Assembly (NCBI RefSeq): GCF_000981765.1
Contig: NZ_CP010975.1
Coordinates: 1,426,001 to 1,490,000, forward strand
Source of the DNA: Kangiella geojedonensis
GTDB lineage: Bacteria; Pseudomonadota; Gammaproteobacteria; Enterobacterales; Kangiellaceae
Length of the DNA stretch: 64,000 nucleotides
Direction of reading: 5' to 3'
This document shows positions 39,496 through 46,999 of this stretch, piece by piece. A program made the translations under genes and the position numbers. Within the stretch, counting starts at the first letter, position 1. Each line of letters begins with the position of its first letter. The notes beneath the pieces are model-generated. The model had not been told where the DNA came from, did no database searches, and worked only from the letters and a program-made list of their open reading frames with translations.

Positions 39496-40506
39496 ATGAA
39501 GCTACAGCAACTTAACTATCTCATTGCTATTGCTGACAACAATTTAAGCATTACAAAGGCAGCTGAAAAGCTTTACACCTCTCAGCCAGGCATTAGTAAG
39601 CAGTTAAGATTGTTGGAAAGTGAGTTAGAGACAAAGATTTTCGAGCGAAACGGCAAGCAGCTCGTCGGCATTACAGAACTGGGTGAAGAAGTTATCAATC
39701 GCTCACGTAAAGTACTGCATGAAATTAATCATATAAAGAATATTACTAGTCTGGCGAATCAAAGCGACTCTGGTAACTTTTCGATAGCCACAACACAGAC
39801 GCAAGCTCAATATGTGTTGCCAAAAGTATTTTCTAACTTTCATAAGCGCTATCCAAACTTAACCATTGATTTACAACAAGGGACCTCCGACCAAATATTA
39901 TCCCAACTGCAAAAGCAAGAGGTTGACTTTGCTATCGCTTCAGGAAATATCGACCTAGGGACAAATATTGTTAAGATTCCATGCTTTCAGTGGGACAGAA
40001 CAATACTGTTCCCTCACGATCACCCTCTCGGTGACTTAAGAAAGATTGAGTTGTATGATCTGGCTAAGTACCCTATCGTCACTTACCCATTTATGAGTAG
40101 TGCGAAAAATTCAAGCTTAACTAGTGCCTTCAAGAAACAACAGCTTGAACCCAATATTGTCTTTACCGCAAGGGATGCTGATGTCATTAAAACTTATGTA
40201 CGTAATGGTTTTGGTATTGGCATAATAGCCAGCATGGCATTTTCACCTAAGCAGGATCGTGACCTGCTTGGCTATTCCACAAAAGATATTCTGCCTCGTT
40301 GCACAACTTGGTTAGCGTTTAATAAAAATATTTTCTTGAAGAAATATATGAAAGACTTCATTAATTATTTCGCGCCACACATTACCAGCGAACAGTTGAG
40401 TCAGTATATCCACCAAGACTATACCTCTTCTTTGCAACTAGCGAATACGGTTGAGGAAGAAAAGGATGAGAAGCCATTACCAATGCACCAAATGTGGCAT
40501 ATCTAA
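39496..40506 (+). CDS. cysB: CysB/Cbl-type LysR transcription regulator
   Basis: A 336-residue LysR protein. The N-terminal helix-turn-helix (NNLSITKAAEKLYTSQPGIS) starts MKLQQLNYLIAIADNN, the usual CysB start. The inducer domain has ATTQTQAQYVLP, matching CysB's T-x-T-Q-A region that binds N-acetylserine or sulfate. CysB activates sulfate assimilation genes when sulfur is limiting. It is divergent from cysG and convergent with cysH. The open frame extends 99 bases upstream, but only the ATG at 39496 gives the family N-terminus. CysB versus Cbl cannot be settled here. Confidence 0.93.
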   Translation: MKLQQLNYLIAIADNNLSITKAAEKLYTSQPGISKQLRLLESELETKIFERNGKQLVGITELGEEVINRSRKVLHEINHIKNITSLANQSDSGNFSIATTQTQAQYVLPKVFSNFHKRYPNLTIDLQQGTSDQILSQLQKQEVDFAIASGNIDLGTNIVKIPCFQWDRTILFPHDHPLGDLRKIELYDLAKYPIVTYPFMSSAKNSSLTSAFKKQQLEPNIVFTARDADVIKTYVRNGFGIGIIASMAFSPKQDRDLLGYSTKDILPRCTTWLAFNKNIFLKKYMKDFINYFAPHITSEQLSQYIHQDYTSSLQLANTVEEEKDEKPLPMHQMWHI

Positions 40507-40532
40507 AAAATCATCTCATTCTTGGATCTCAT

Positions 40533-40563
40533 AAAAAGAGGCAGCTCCTAGCTGCCTTTTTAC
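40533..40563. terminator. Terminator between cysB and cysH
   Basis: GGCAGCT-CCT-AGCTGCC with A-run and T-run on either side, suited to both convergent genes. Confidence 0.88.
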
Positions 40564-40586
40564 GCAGAATACAACAGTAAAGAATT

Positions 40587-41300
40587 TTATAAACCAGACA
40601 AAGTGTCCACATGCAGTCCGCATTCGCGAACAATGCCGCCAAATCGGGTATCCTCTTCGTCCATATCCGCGCTTAAGGGAATGGTACTGTGAGTATCCCC
40701 AATAGAGACATAGCCTTTCTCCCACAGAGGATGGTATGGTAGCTCATATTTTTTTAGGTACTCATGAATCATTTTATTGTCCCAATCAATGATTGGATGG
40801 ACCTTAATCCGTCCCTTAAAGGACTGAATCACAGGCAACCCTTTGCGAGAACTTGATTGTTGTCGCCTCAATCCTGAAAACCAAGTGGTAACATTTAATT
40901 CATCGAGCGCTCTATCCATAGGTTCAACTTTATTGCGTTGATTATAGTCCTTAATCCCTTGCTCGCCTTTTTCCCAAAGCTTGCCGTAACGCGCTTCTTG
41001 CCAAGCGGCACTGATGTCACTTTGGTATACCTTTAGGTTCAAACCAAGTCGCTCAGTTAATTCATCGATAAACTGATAGGTTTCAGTAAAGAGATACCCC
41101 GTATCAACCAAGATGATCGGAATATCAGGTTTTACTTGAGTTAAAAGATGCAAGCTCACTGCCGACTGAGCGCCAAAGCTTGAAGCCAAAGCATAGTTCT
41201 CAGGTAAGTGTTCTAAAGCATACTCTACCCGCTGTTGCGCGGTTGCCAACTCCAGTTTACTGTTAACCTGTTCAAACCATGACTTATTAAGCAAAGACAT
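40587..41300 (-). CDS. cysH: Phosphoadenylyl-sulfate (PAPS) reductase
   Basis: CysH reduces PAPS to sulfite using thioredoxin. 237 residues (E. coli 244). The PP-loop region is [13 protein letters not shown], and the catalytic Cys lies in the C-terminal VRECGLHV motif. The [4Fe-4S] CC-x-CxxC cysteines of the APS-reductase type are absent, so PAPS is the expected substrate. I use the ATG at 41300, with AAGGAG 5 bases upstream, rather than the GTG 3 bases before it. It follows cysI by 18 bases. Confidence 0.96.
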   Translation of the reverse strand: MSLLNKSWFEQVNSKLELATAQQRVEYALEHLPENYALASSFGAQSAVSLHLLTQVKPDIPIILVDTGYLFTETYQFIDELTERLGLNLKVYQSDISAAWQEARYGKLWEKGEQGIKDYNQRNKVEPMDRALDELNVTTWFSGLRRQQSSSRKGLPVIQSFKGRIKVHPIIDWDNKMIHEYLKKYELPYHPLWEKGYVSIGDTHSTIPLSADMDEEDTRFGGIVRECGLHVDTLSGL

Positions 41301-41318
41301 CACGTCTCCTTAACTAGG

Positions 41319-43028
41319 CTACTGTCCATGGAAATCTGTACCACTGTGTACAGCCTTCACGTAACCCTGACGAATCACATAATCCCCAAAAAACTCCCCA
41401 TCTTTCCTACCCATGGCATAGCTTTCAAAAATCGGATCAAGCTCACTCAATATTTGTTCTTCGTTAATATTCTCACGATAGAGTTTATTGACACGGTCAC
41501 CTTGATGGCTAGCACCTAAATACAAGTTATATTTTCCCGGTGCTTTTCCGACGAAGCCAATCTCACCTAGGTATGGGCGAGAACAGCCATTAGGGCAGCC
41601 TGTCATACGTATATTGATTGGCGTTTCAGAAATACCATATTTCTGGAGTTTTTCTTCGATCTTATCCATTAATGTCGGCAAATAACGTTCAGCTTCTGCC
41701 ATCGCTAAAGCACACGTTGGGAAAGCAACACAAGCTAAAGAGTTTAAGCGCGTTGGAGTTTCAGACTGCCCAATGCTAATGTTATGTTCATCAACCAACT
41801 TTTGGATCGCTTCTTTATTGCTTTCAGAAACATTACTAATGATCATATTTTGATTCGGCGAACAGCGAAACTCACCATCGTGAATGTCTGCGATTGCTCT
41901 TAAACCTTTAAATACTTGAGACTCGTCCGTGTCCTTAATACGTCCGCTATGAATGTATAAGGTTAGATGCCAATGACCATCATCGGTTTTAATCCAACCA
42001 AAACGGTCGCCATTATGGTCAAACTTAAAGGGTCTGGCTTGCTCTAAGCTAAAGCCTAAATACTCACAGAGCGTCTCTTTAAAGCCCTCAACCGTTAAAC
42101 GATCAACCGTATACTTTAAACGTGCTAACTTCCTCACTTCACGATTACCATAGTCTCGCTGAACTTTGAGAATGTTTTCAACGACATTTAGGGTATCCTC
42201 AGGCTTGCTAAATCCAATTACTGTTGCAGCACGAGGGTAAGTCTCTGGATCGTTGTGAGAACTCCCCATACCGCCACCTACCAGTATGTTAAAACCCAGC
42301 AACTTTTCGCCTTCAGCAATGGCAACCAAACCAATATCGTTAGCGTAAATATCAACATCATTATAAGGTGGAACAGCGATGGCAATTTTAAACTTACGAG
42401 GCAAATAAGTACTGCCGTAAATGGGTTCTTCTGTGGTTTCTACTTTCTCACCATCCAGCCAAATTTCGTGGTAAGCATTAGTATTTGGCAATAAGTGCTC
42501 GCTAATTTTTTTAGACCACTCATAAACCTCAGTTTGTAGCTTTGACGTTTCATACAAAGGATTAGCCATCACATTACGATTAACATCACCGCATGCTGCG
42601 ATCGAATCAACCAATGCAGTATTAATCCCAGCTATGGTCTTTTTTAAATCACGCTTAAAAATGCCATGCCACTGAAATGTTTGACGCGTGGTTAGACGTA
42701 AACTGCTATGACCATATTTCTCAGCGATATCAGACAAGACCTTATACTGTTCTGAGGTTGCGATGCCACCTGGAAGACGCGCACGAATCATGAAAGAGTA
42801 CAAAGGCTCTAGCTTTTGTTTGCGACGTTCTGCACGCAAGTCCCGGTCATCCTGCATATAGGAACCATGAAACTTAATCAGCATTTGATCGTCATCGGCA
42901 ATCGCACCTGTGACTTCTGCTTTTAAACTTTCCTCTAAAGTGCCGCGTAAATAATTACTATTAACTTTTATCGTTTCAACTTCAGAGTGACGTTTTGGAT
43001 CATATTCTGTGGGTTTTACTTTGCTCAT
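41319..43028 (-). CDS. cysI: Sulfite reductase hemoprotein (beta) subunit
   Basis: CysI is the siroheme/[4Fe-4S] subunit of NADPH-sulfite reductase, reducing sulfite to sulfide. 569 residues (E. coli 570). The Fe-S/siroheme cysteines are visible in NIRMTGCPNGCSRPYL (about 475-490) and an earlier pair in ACVAFPTCALAMAEAERY. The ATG overlaps the cysJ stop by one base (TAATG), showing translational coupling. It is the middle gene of cysJ-cysI-cysH. Confidence 0.98.
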   Translation of the reverse strand: MSKVKPTEYDPKRHSEVETIKVNSNYLRGTLEESLKAEVTGAIADDDQMLIKFHGSYMQDDRDLRAERRKQKLEPLYSFMIRARLPGGIATSEQYKVLSDIAEKYGHSSLRLTTRQTFQWHGIFKRDLKKTIAGINTALVDSIAACGDVNRNVMANPLYETSKLQTEVYEWSKKISEHLLPNTNAYHEIWLDGEKVETTEEPIYGSTYLPRKFKIAIAVPPYNDVDIYANDIGLVAIAEGEKLLGFNILVGGGMGSSHNDPETYPRAATVIGFSKPEDTLNVVENILKVQRDYGNREVRKLARLKYTVDRLTVEGFKETLCEYLGFSLEQARPFKFDHNGDRFGWIKTDDGHWHLTLYIHSGRIKDTDESQVFKGLRAIADIHDGEFRCSPNQNMIISNVSESNKEAIQKLVDEHNISIGQSETPTRLNSLACVAFPTCALAMAEAERYLPTLMDKIEEKLQKYGISETPINIRMTGCPNGCSRPYLGEIGFVGKAPGKYNLYLGASHQGDRVNKLYRENINEEQILSELDPIFESYAMGRKDGEFFGDYVIRQGYVKAVHSGTDFHGQ

Positions 43029-44881
43029 TAGTAAATATCTCTCTGGTAACGATTGTCGAGTTTCAGTTGCTTTAAATACTGCTTAGCTTGCTCTTCGTCT
43101 TTGCCACCTTGACGTTGAATGATCGACAACAGAGCTAGCTCTACATCTTTTGCCATGCGATGCATATCACCACAGACATAAAAGTAAGCACCCTGCTCTA
43201 ACCATTGCCACACTTCGGCTGCATTTTCTAAAAGCTTTTGTTGTACATAAACTTTCTCACCATTCTCCGAGTCTCTAGAAAAAGCTAAATCCACTTTAGT
43301 TAGGGTTCCGCTTTTTAAGTAGTTTTGGATCTCAACCTGATAAAGAAAGTCTGTATTAAAGTAAGGGTTGCCAAAGAACAACCAATTTTTACCGGTGTTC
43401 TCAAGCGCCTCTCGGTGTTGCAAAAAAGCTCTAAACGGTGCTACACCAGTTCCTGGCCCCACCATAATTACTGGCTCTTCCGCTAGCGGTAATTTAAATT
43501 TAGGGTTCTTTTCAACAAAGACATTAACCTCATCCCCTTCATCTATATCCTGGGTCAAAAAGTGACTAGCAAGCCCATAACGTTGACCAAACTGATTCGT
43601 GGTCGCGACATGGTTTAAAGTAAGGTGAACTTCATCAGGCGTCTCTTCCAAGCTTGAGGAGATAGAGTACAAACGCGGCTTGATGGGCTTTAAAAGATCA
43701 ACGAGTTGCTGTGCGCTGATGGTCGGTTTAGCAATATGCAGCACATCCACGAACTGGTGATGGTCGATAAAATCACCAAACTCATTATCAACAATATTCT
43801 GCAGTTCTTCGCTTGGCGACAGCTCCAGCAGTGCTTTTACAGACGGCTTGTTAACTAAAGTCAATTCTACTTTTTCTGTTAAGCATTTCTCTAAAGTACT
43901 GCTTTGACCTTTGTAATCGACTGTAGAGCCTGCATCGAGACTCAGTAATTTAATCACTTCACTGACCAACTCAGCTTTGTTGTGAGCAATAATACCCAAT
44001 GCATCACCTGGCTCATAAACTAGATTTGAGTCTGTTAAATCAATCTCGATATGATAGGTTTCTTTTGGAGAGCCCTGCCCTGTAATGCGCTGAATTGTCT
44101 CTACTGTTGCAGCAAAAGGATTATTTTTATCGTAAATGTTGGCTGCTGGCGCCACATCAGTTTCAGTGGAGATAACGTCGACTACTGAGTTGGCAGAGTC
44201 TCCGCCAAGCGATGTCACATAATCTTTCAAAGATGCTGTTACTTGACTCACCCAATCTTGCGCCGAATCTTCATAATCGACGTCACACAGAACAGGCGCT
44301 TGCAATGAAACTGAGCCGCCGTCAGATAATGCTTTGTCAAAATCTTTTGCCGTTTGGCAGAAGAATTCATAACTAGAATCCCCCAACCCCAATACTGCAT
44401 GCTTAATTCCCTCTAACGACGGACGTTTTTTAGCGCCTTTCTTGCTGAGCAAAGCTTCGTGAAGCTCAATCGCATCATCTGGTGGCTCACCCTCTCCATG
44501 AGTTGATGCGGTGACCAATATCGCTGAGTAGTTCGCTAACTCCTTAAGCTTGATATCTAAAGTTGACTTCAGTACAGCTTCAACACCATTGCTGGATAAG
44601 CTCTGATGTAGCGCTTCGGCCACTGCCTGTGCATTGCCAGTTTGCGAAGCATACATAACCAGAGCAGGCTTAAGCCTACTCTCAGTCGACACCGGGGTAC
44701 CTAGCGAAGGTTGCGTTGGTTTAATTGCAACAGCGGAGTTATCGACACCTTCCAATAACCCAGCACAGTAGCCACTTAACCAACTAAGCTCTTGTGCATT
44801 GAGGCTCTTAATTTTGCTTATCAGTTCGTCGCCAATAAGTTTACTTGCTAACCAATTTGGTTGTTGTTCTTTCGCAGTCAC
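43028..44881 (-). CDS. cysJ: Sulfite reductase flavoprotein (alpha) subunit
   Basis: CysJ carries electrons from NADPH through FAD and FMN to CysI. 617 residues (E. coli 599). An N-terminal flavodoxin domain (VMYASQTGNAQAVAEAL; STHGEGEPPDDA), a connecting/FAD domain (RLYSISSS, about 385) and an NADPH-binding C-terminal domain (GPGTGVAPFRAF, about 470; final RYQRDIY) are present. The start is GTG. A 12-bp palindrome containing a perfect met box (44925-44936) lies 45 bases upstream. Confidence 0.97.
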   Translation of the reverse strand: MTAKEQQPNWLASKLIGDELISKIKSLNAQELSWLSGYCAGLLEGVDNSAVAIKPTQPSLGTPVSTESRLKPALVMYASQTGNAQAVAEALHQSLSSNGVEAVLKSTLDIKLKELANYSAILVTASTHGEGEPPDDAIELHEALLSKKGAKKRPSLEGIKHAVLGLGDSSYEFFCQTAKDFDKALSDGGSVSLQAPVLCDVDYEDSAQDWVSQVTASLKDYVTSLGGDSANSVVDVISTETDVAPAANIYDKNNPFAATVETIQRITGQGSPKETYHIEIDLTDSNLVYEPGDALGIIAHNKAELVSEVIKLLSLDAGSTVDYKGQSSTLEKCLTEKVELTLVNKPSVKALLELSPSEELQNIVDNEFGDFIDHHQFVDVLHIAKPTISAQQLVDLLKPIKPRLYSISSSLEETPDEVHLTLNHVATTNQFGQRYGLASHFLTQDIDEGDEVNVFVEKNPKFKLPLAEEPVIMVGPGTGVAPFRAFLQHREALENTGKNWLFFGNPYFNTDFLYQVEIQNYLKSGTLTKVDLAFSRDSENGEKVYVQQKLLENAAEVWQWLEQGAYFYVCGDMHRMAKDVELALLSIIQRQGGKDEEQAKQYLKQLKLDNRYQRDIY

Positions 44882-44924
44882 AGTCTTTAGGTCTTTTATT
44901 CACAATGACTGCTATTATTGGTGT

Positions 44925-44936
44925 ATAGACGTCTAT
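44925..44936 (-). promoter_or_regulatory. Single perfect met box in the cysJ upstream region
   Basis: ATAGACGTCTAT, which contains the exact MetJ 8-mer AGACGTCT. Neighbouring 8-mers in register match poorly (4 of 8 and 2 of 8), so it is a lone box. Confidence 0.35.
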
Positions 44937-45030
44937 TCTCTACAAATTAACCACTATAAATGTATGCCATCTGGTTATATGGACTCAATAAAATCTTAGT
45001 CAATAATGTAGGTATGCCGAGTGCAGGTAC

Positions 45031-45053
45031 AAAAAAGCCCCGAAAACGGGGCT
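45031..45053 (-). terminator. fpr terminator
   Basis: Minus strand AGCCCCG / CGGGGCT with loop TTTT, followed by six Ts; about 47 bases after the fpr stop. Confidence 0.88.
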
Positions 45054-45100
45054 CTTTAGAAAGTAAATGTTATAACTTTTAGCAATTTAAGAACCGAGCT

Positions 45101-45877
45101 TTACTCCACAAATGCTCGCTCAATGACATAATCACCTTGAACACCCATTTTTGGGCTGATTTCAAAGCCTTTGTCATTTAGCATCTGCGAAAGATCTTCA
45201 AGCATCGCTGGGCTACCACAAATCATCGCTCTATCGTGCTTAGGATCAAGTTTGTCCAATCCTAAGGTTTCTTCTACTTGCCCATTCTCTAGTGCATGAG
45301 TCAATCGGCCCTGATTCTGATAAGGCTCACGAGTAACGGTAGGATAATAGAGTAGCTTTTCAGAGATAATATCCCCCAAGTATTCGTGGTTTGGCAAGTC
45401 CTGCATTATCATTTCTTGATAGCACAGCTCGCTGACAAAACGGACACCATGACACAGAATAACTTTATCAAACTTCTCATAAGTTTCTGGGCACTGAACG
45501 ATGCTCAAGAAAGGCGCTAAACCAGTTCCAGTAGCTAGTAAATACAAGTTACGACCCTGCTTAAGATCATCAACCACCAAAGTACCAGTGGGCTTTTTAC
45601 TCACCATAACTTCATCGCCAGGTTTCAGGTGCTGCAGACGCGAGGTCAACTTTCCGTCAGGAACTTTAATACTAAAAAACTCAAGGTTTTCTTCGTAGTT
45701 AGGGCTAGCAATACTATACGCACGCATAACCTTCTTACCGTCTTCTAGTGGCAAACCAATCATAATGAACTCGCCATTACGGAAGCGTAAACTTTGATCT
45801 CGTGTGGTTTGGAAGGTAAATAAGGTGTCGTTCCAGTGTTTTACGGACAATACTTTTTCAATATTTAAGTTACTCAT
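45101..45877 (-). CDS. fpr: Ferredoxin/flavodoxin-NADP+ reductase
   Basis: Fpr moves electrons between NADPH and ferredoxin or flavodoxin. 258 residues (E. coli 248). FAD site RAYSIASP (about 51), and the nucleotide-binding LLATGTGLAPFLSIV (about 108) and MICGSPAMLEDL near 225. The C-terminal aromatic region ends AFVE. The ATG at 45877 with GGTGGA upstream is preferred to the ATG 12 bases before, which has no ribosome site. Single gene behind a promoter with an overlapping Fur-like site. Confidence 0.93.
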   Translation of the reverse strand: MSNLNIEKVLSVKHWNDTLFTFQTTRDQSLRFRNGEFIMIGLPLEDGKKVMRAYSIASPNYEENLEFFSIKVPDGKLTSRLQHLKPGDEVMVSKKPTGTLVVDDLKQGRNLYLLATGTGLAPFLSIVQCPETYEKFDKVILCHGVRFVSELCYQEMIMQDLPNHEYLGDIISEKLLYYPTVTREPYQNQGRLTHALENGQVEETLGLDKLDPKHDRAMICGSPAMLEDLSQMLNDKGFEISPKMGVQGDYVIERAFVE

Positions 45878-45906
45878 GAGTTCCACCATTCGGAGGATTT
45901 AGCCGA

Positions 45907-45944
45907 ATTATATAAGAATACATTCTATTTGCAAACGATTCTCA
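45907..45944 (-). promoter_or_regulatory. fpr promoter with overlapping Fur-like box
   Basis: Minus strand TTGCAA, 16 bases, TATAAT. The -35 overlaps TGAGAATCGTTTGCA (45930-45944), which agrees with the Fur 7-1-7 consensus TGATAATnATTATCA at 10 of 14 fixed positions. Repression by Fur under iron-replete conditions is the inference. Confidence 0.6.
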
Positions 45945-46060
45945 ATAAGGGGATTAACACCTTTGGATAAGTATTTTTAATCCGAGCACTAGAGTCGTCT
46001 GCTACCCAATATATGAGCAACAGACTTTATAGCTTTTATATTGCCTTTGCAACAATATTA

Positions 46061-46999
46061 TCAAGCTGCGGGTGTTAAGCACCTTTTGCCTAGGCTATGA
46101 CAAATTGCATAAGTTAAATCAGCACGGTTTAAGGTATAAAAGTGAAAATCGCTAACGCCCTCTTTAACCAGTAGCTTGACCTGTTCAATGGCAATGTGTG
46201 AGGCAATTAAACGACTGGTCTCAGGATCGTTTTGTAAGCCGTCATAAACTTTATACATCCAATCAGGAATATCTACTTGTGTAAACTTAGCGAACTTTTG
46301 TAGCTGCGTGAAGTTAGTCACGGGCAGGATTCCAGGTGTTAAATCAATCTGTAAATCATGGTTCTGACATTGGTCACGAAACCTTAAGAACTTTTCTGCG
46401 CTAAAGAAAAATTGACTAATGGCACGACTGGCACCAGCGTCCACTTTCCGCTTCAGGTTATCTAAGTCAGCTTTAGCGGTTTCTGCCTCAGGATGAACCT
46501 CTGGATATGCGGCGACACTAATTTCAAAATCATGGAGTTGCTTTAGTTTATATACTAAGTCAGTAGCATACTTAAAATCTCCCTGCTCAGCTTCCTGCCC
46601 AAGATCGCCGCGTAACGCCACAATATGACGAACACCTTTTGACCAATAATCTTCTGCAATGGATTCGATTTCTGCTTCTGTTGAACCAATACAGGTTAGA
46701 TGCGGCACAGCCGTCAGCTCGGTCTCTCGAATGATTTTAGTGATCACATCGTGAGTTCTAGACCGTGTACTTGCTGCCGCACCATAGGTTACCGACACAA
46801 AGTCGGGACTTAACGGCTCAAGCTTTTTAATGCTCGACCACAAAGTCTTTTGCATCTCAGGCGTATTGGGAGGGAAGAATTCAAAAGAAACGTTAACTTT
46901 CCCATCCAAATCCGCTATTTGTTGATTAAGAAATTCAGCGATTCGCGCTTCTTCATAAGACGGTTTTGCTTTGTTTGATGTAATCACTGGATTGGACAT
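46061..46999 (-). CDS. metF: 5,10-methylenetetrahydrofolate reductase
   Basis: MetF makes 5-methyl-THF, the methyl donor for methionine. 312 residues (E. coli 296). The TIM barrel strand VNVSFEFFPP carries the catalytic Glu, RGDLGQE binds FAD, and FHFYTLNRADLTYAIC lies near the end. Its ATG overlaps the metL stop (TAATG), so it is last in the metX-metB-metL-metF operon. A short N-terminal extension (about 35 residues) precedes the fold. Confidence 0.97.
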   Translation of the reverse strand: MSNPVITSNKAKPSYEEARIAEFLNQQIADLDGKVNVSFEFFPPNTPEMQKTLWSSIKKLEPLSPDFVSVTYGAAASTRSRTHDVITKIIRETELTAVPHLTCIGSTEAEIESIAEDYWSKGVRHIVALRGDLGQEAEQGDFKYATDLVYKLKQLHDFEISVAAYPEVHPEAETAKADLDNLKRKVDAGASRAISQFFFSAEKFLRFRDQCQNHDLQIDLTPGILPVTNFTQLQKFAKFTQVDIPDWMYKVYDGLQNDPETSRLIASHIAIEQVKLLVKEGVSDFHFYTLNRADLTYAICHSLGKRCLTPAA

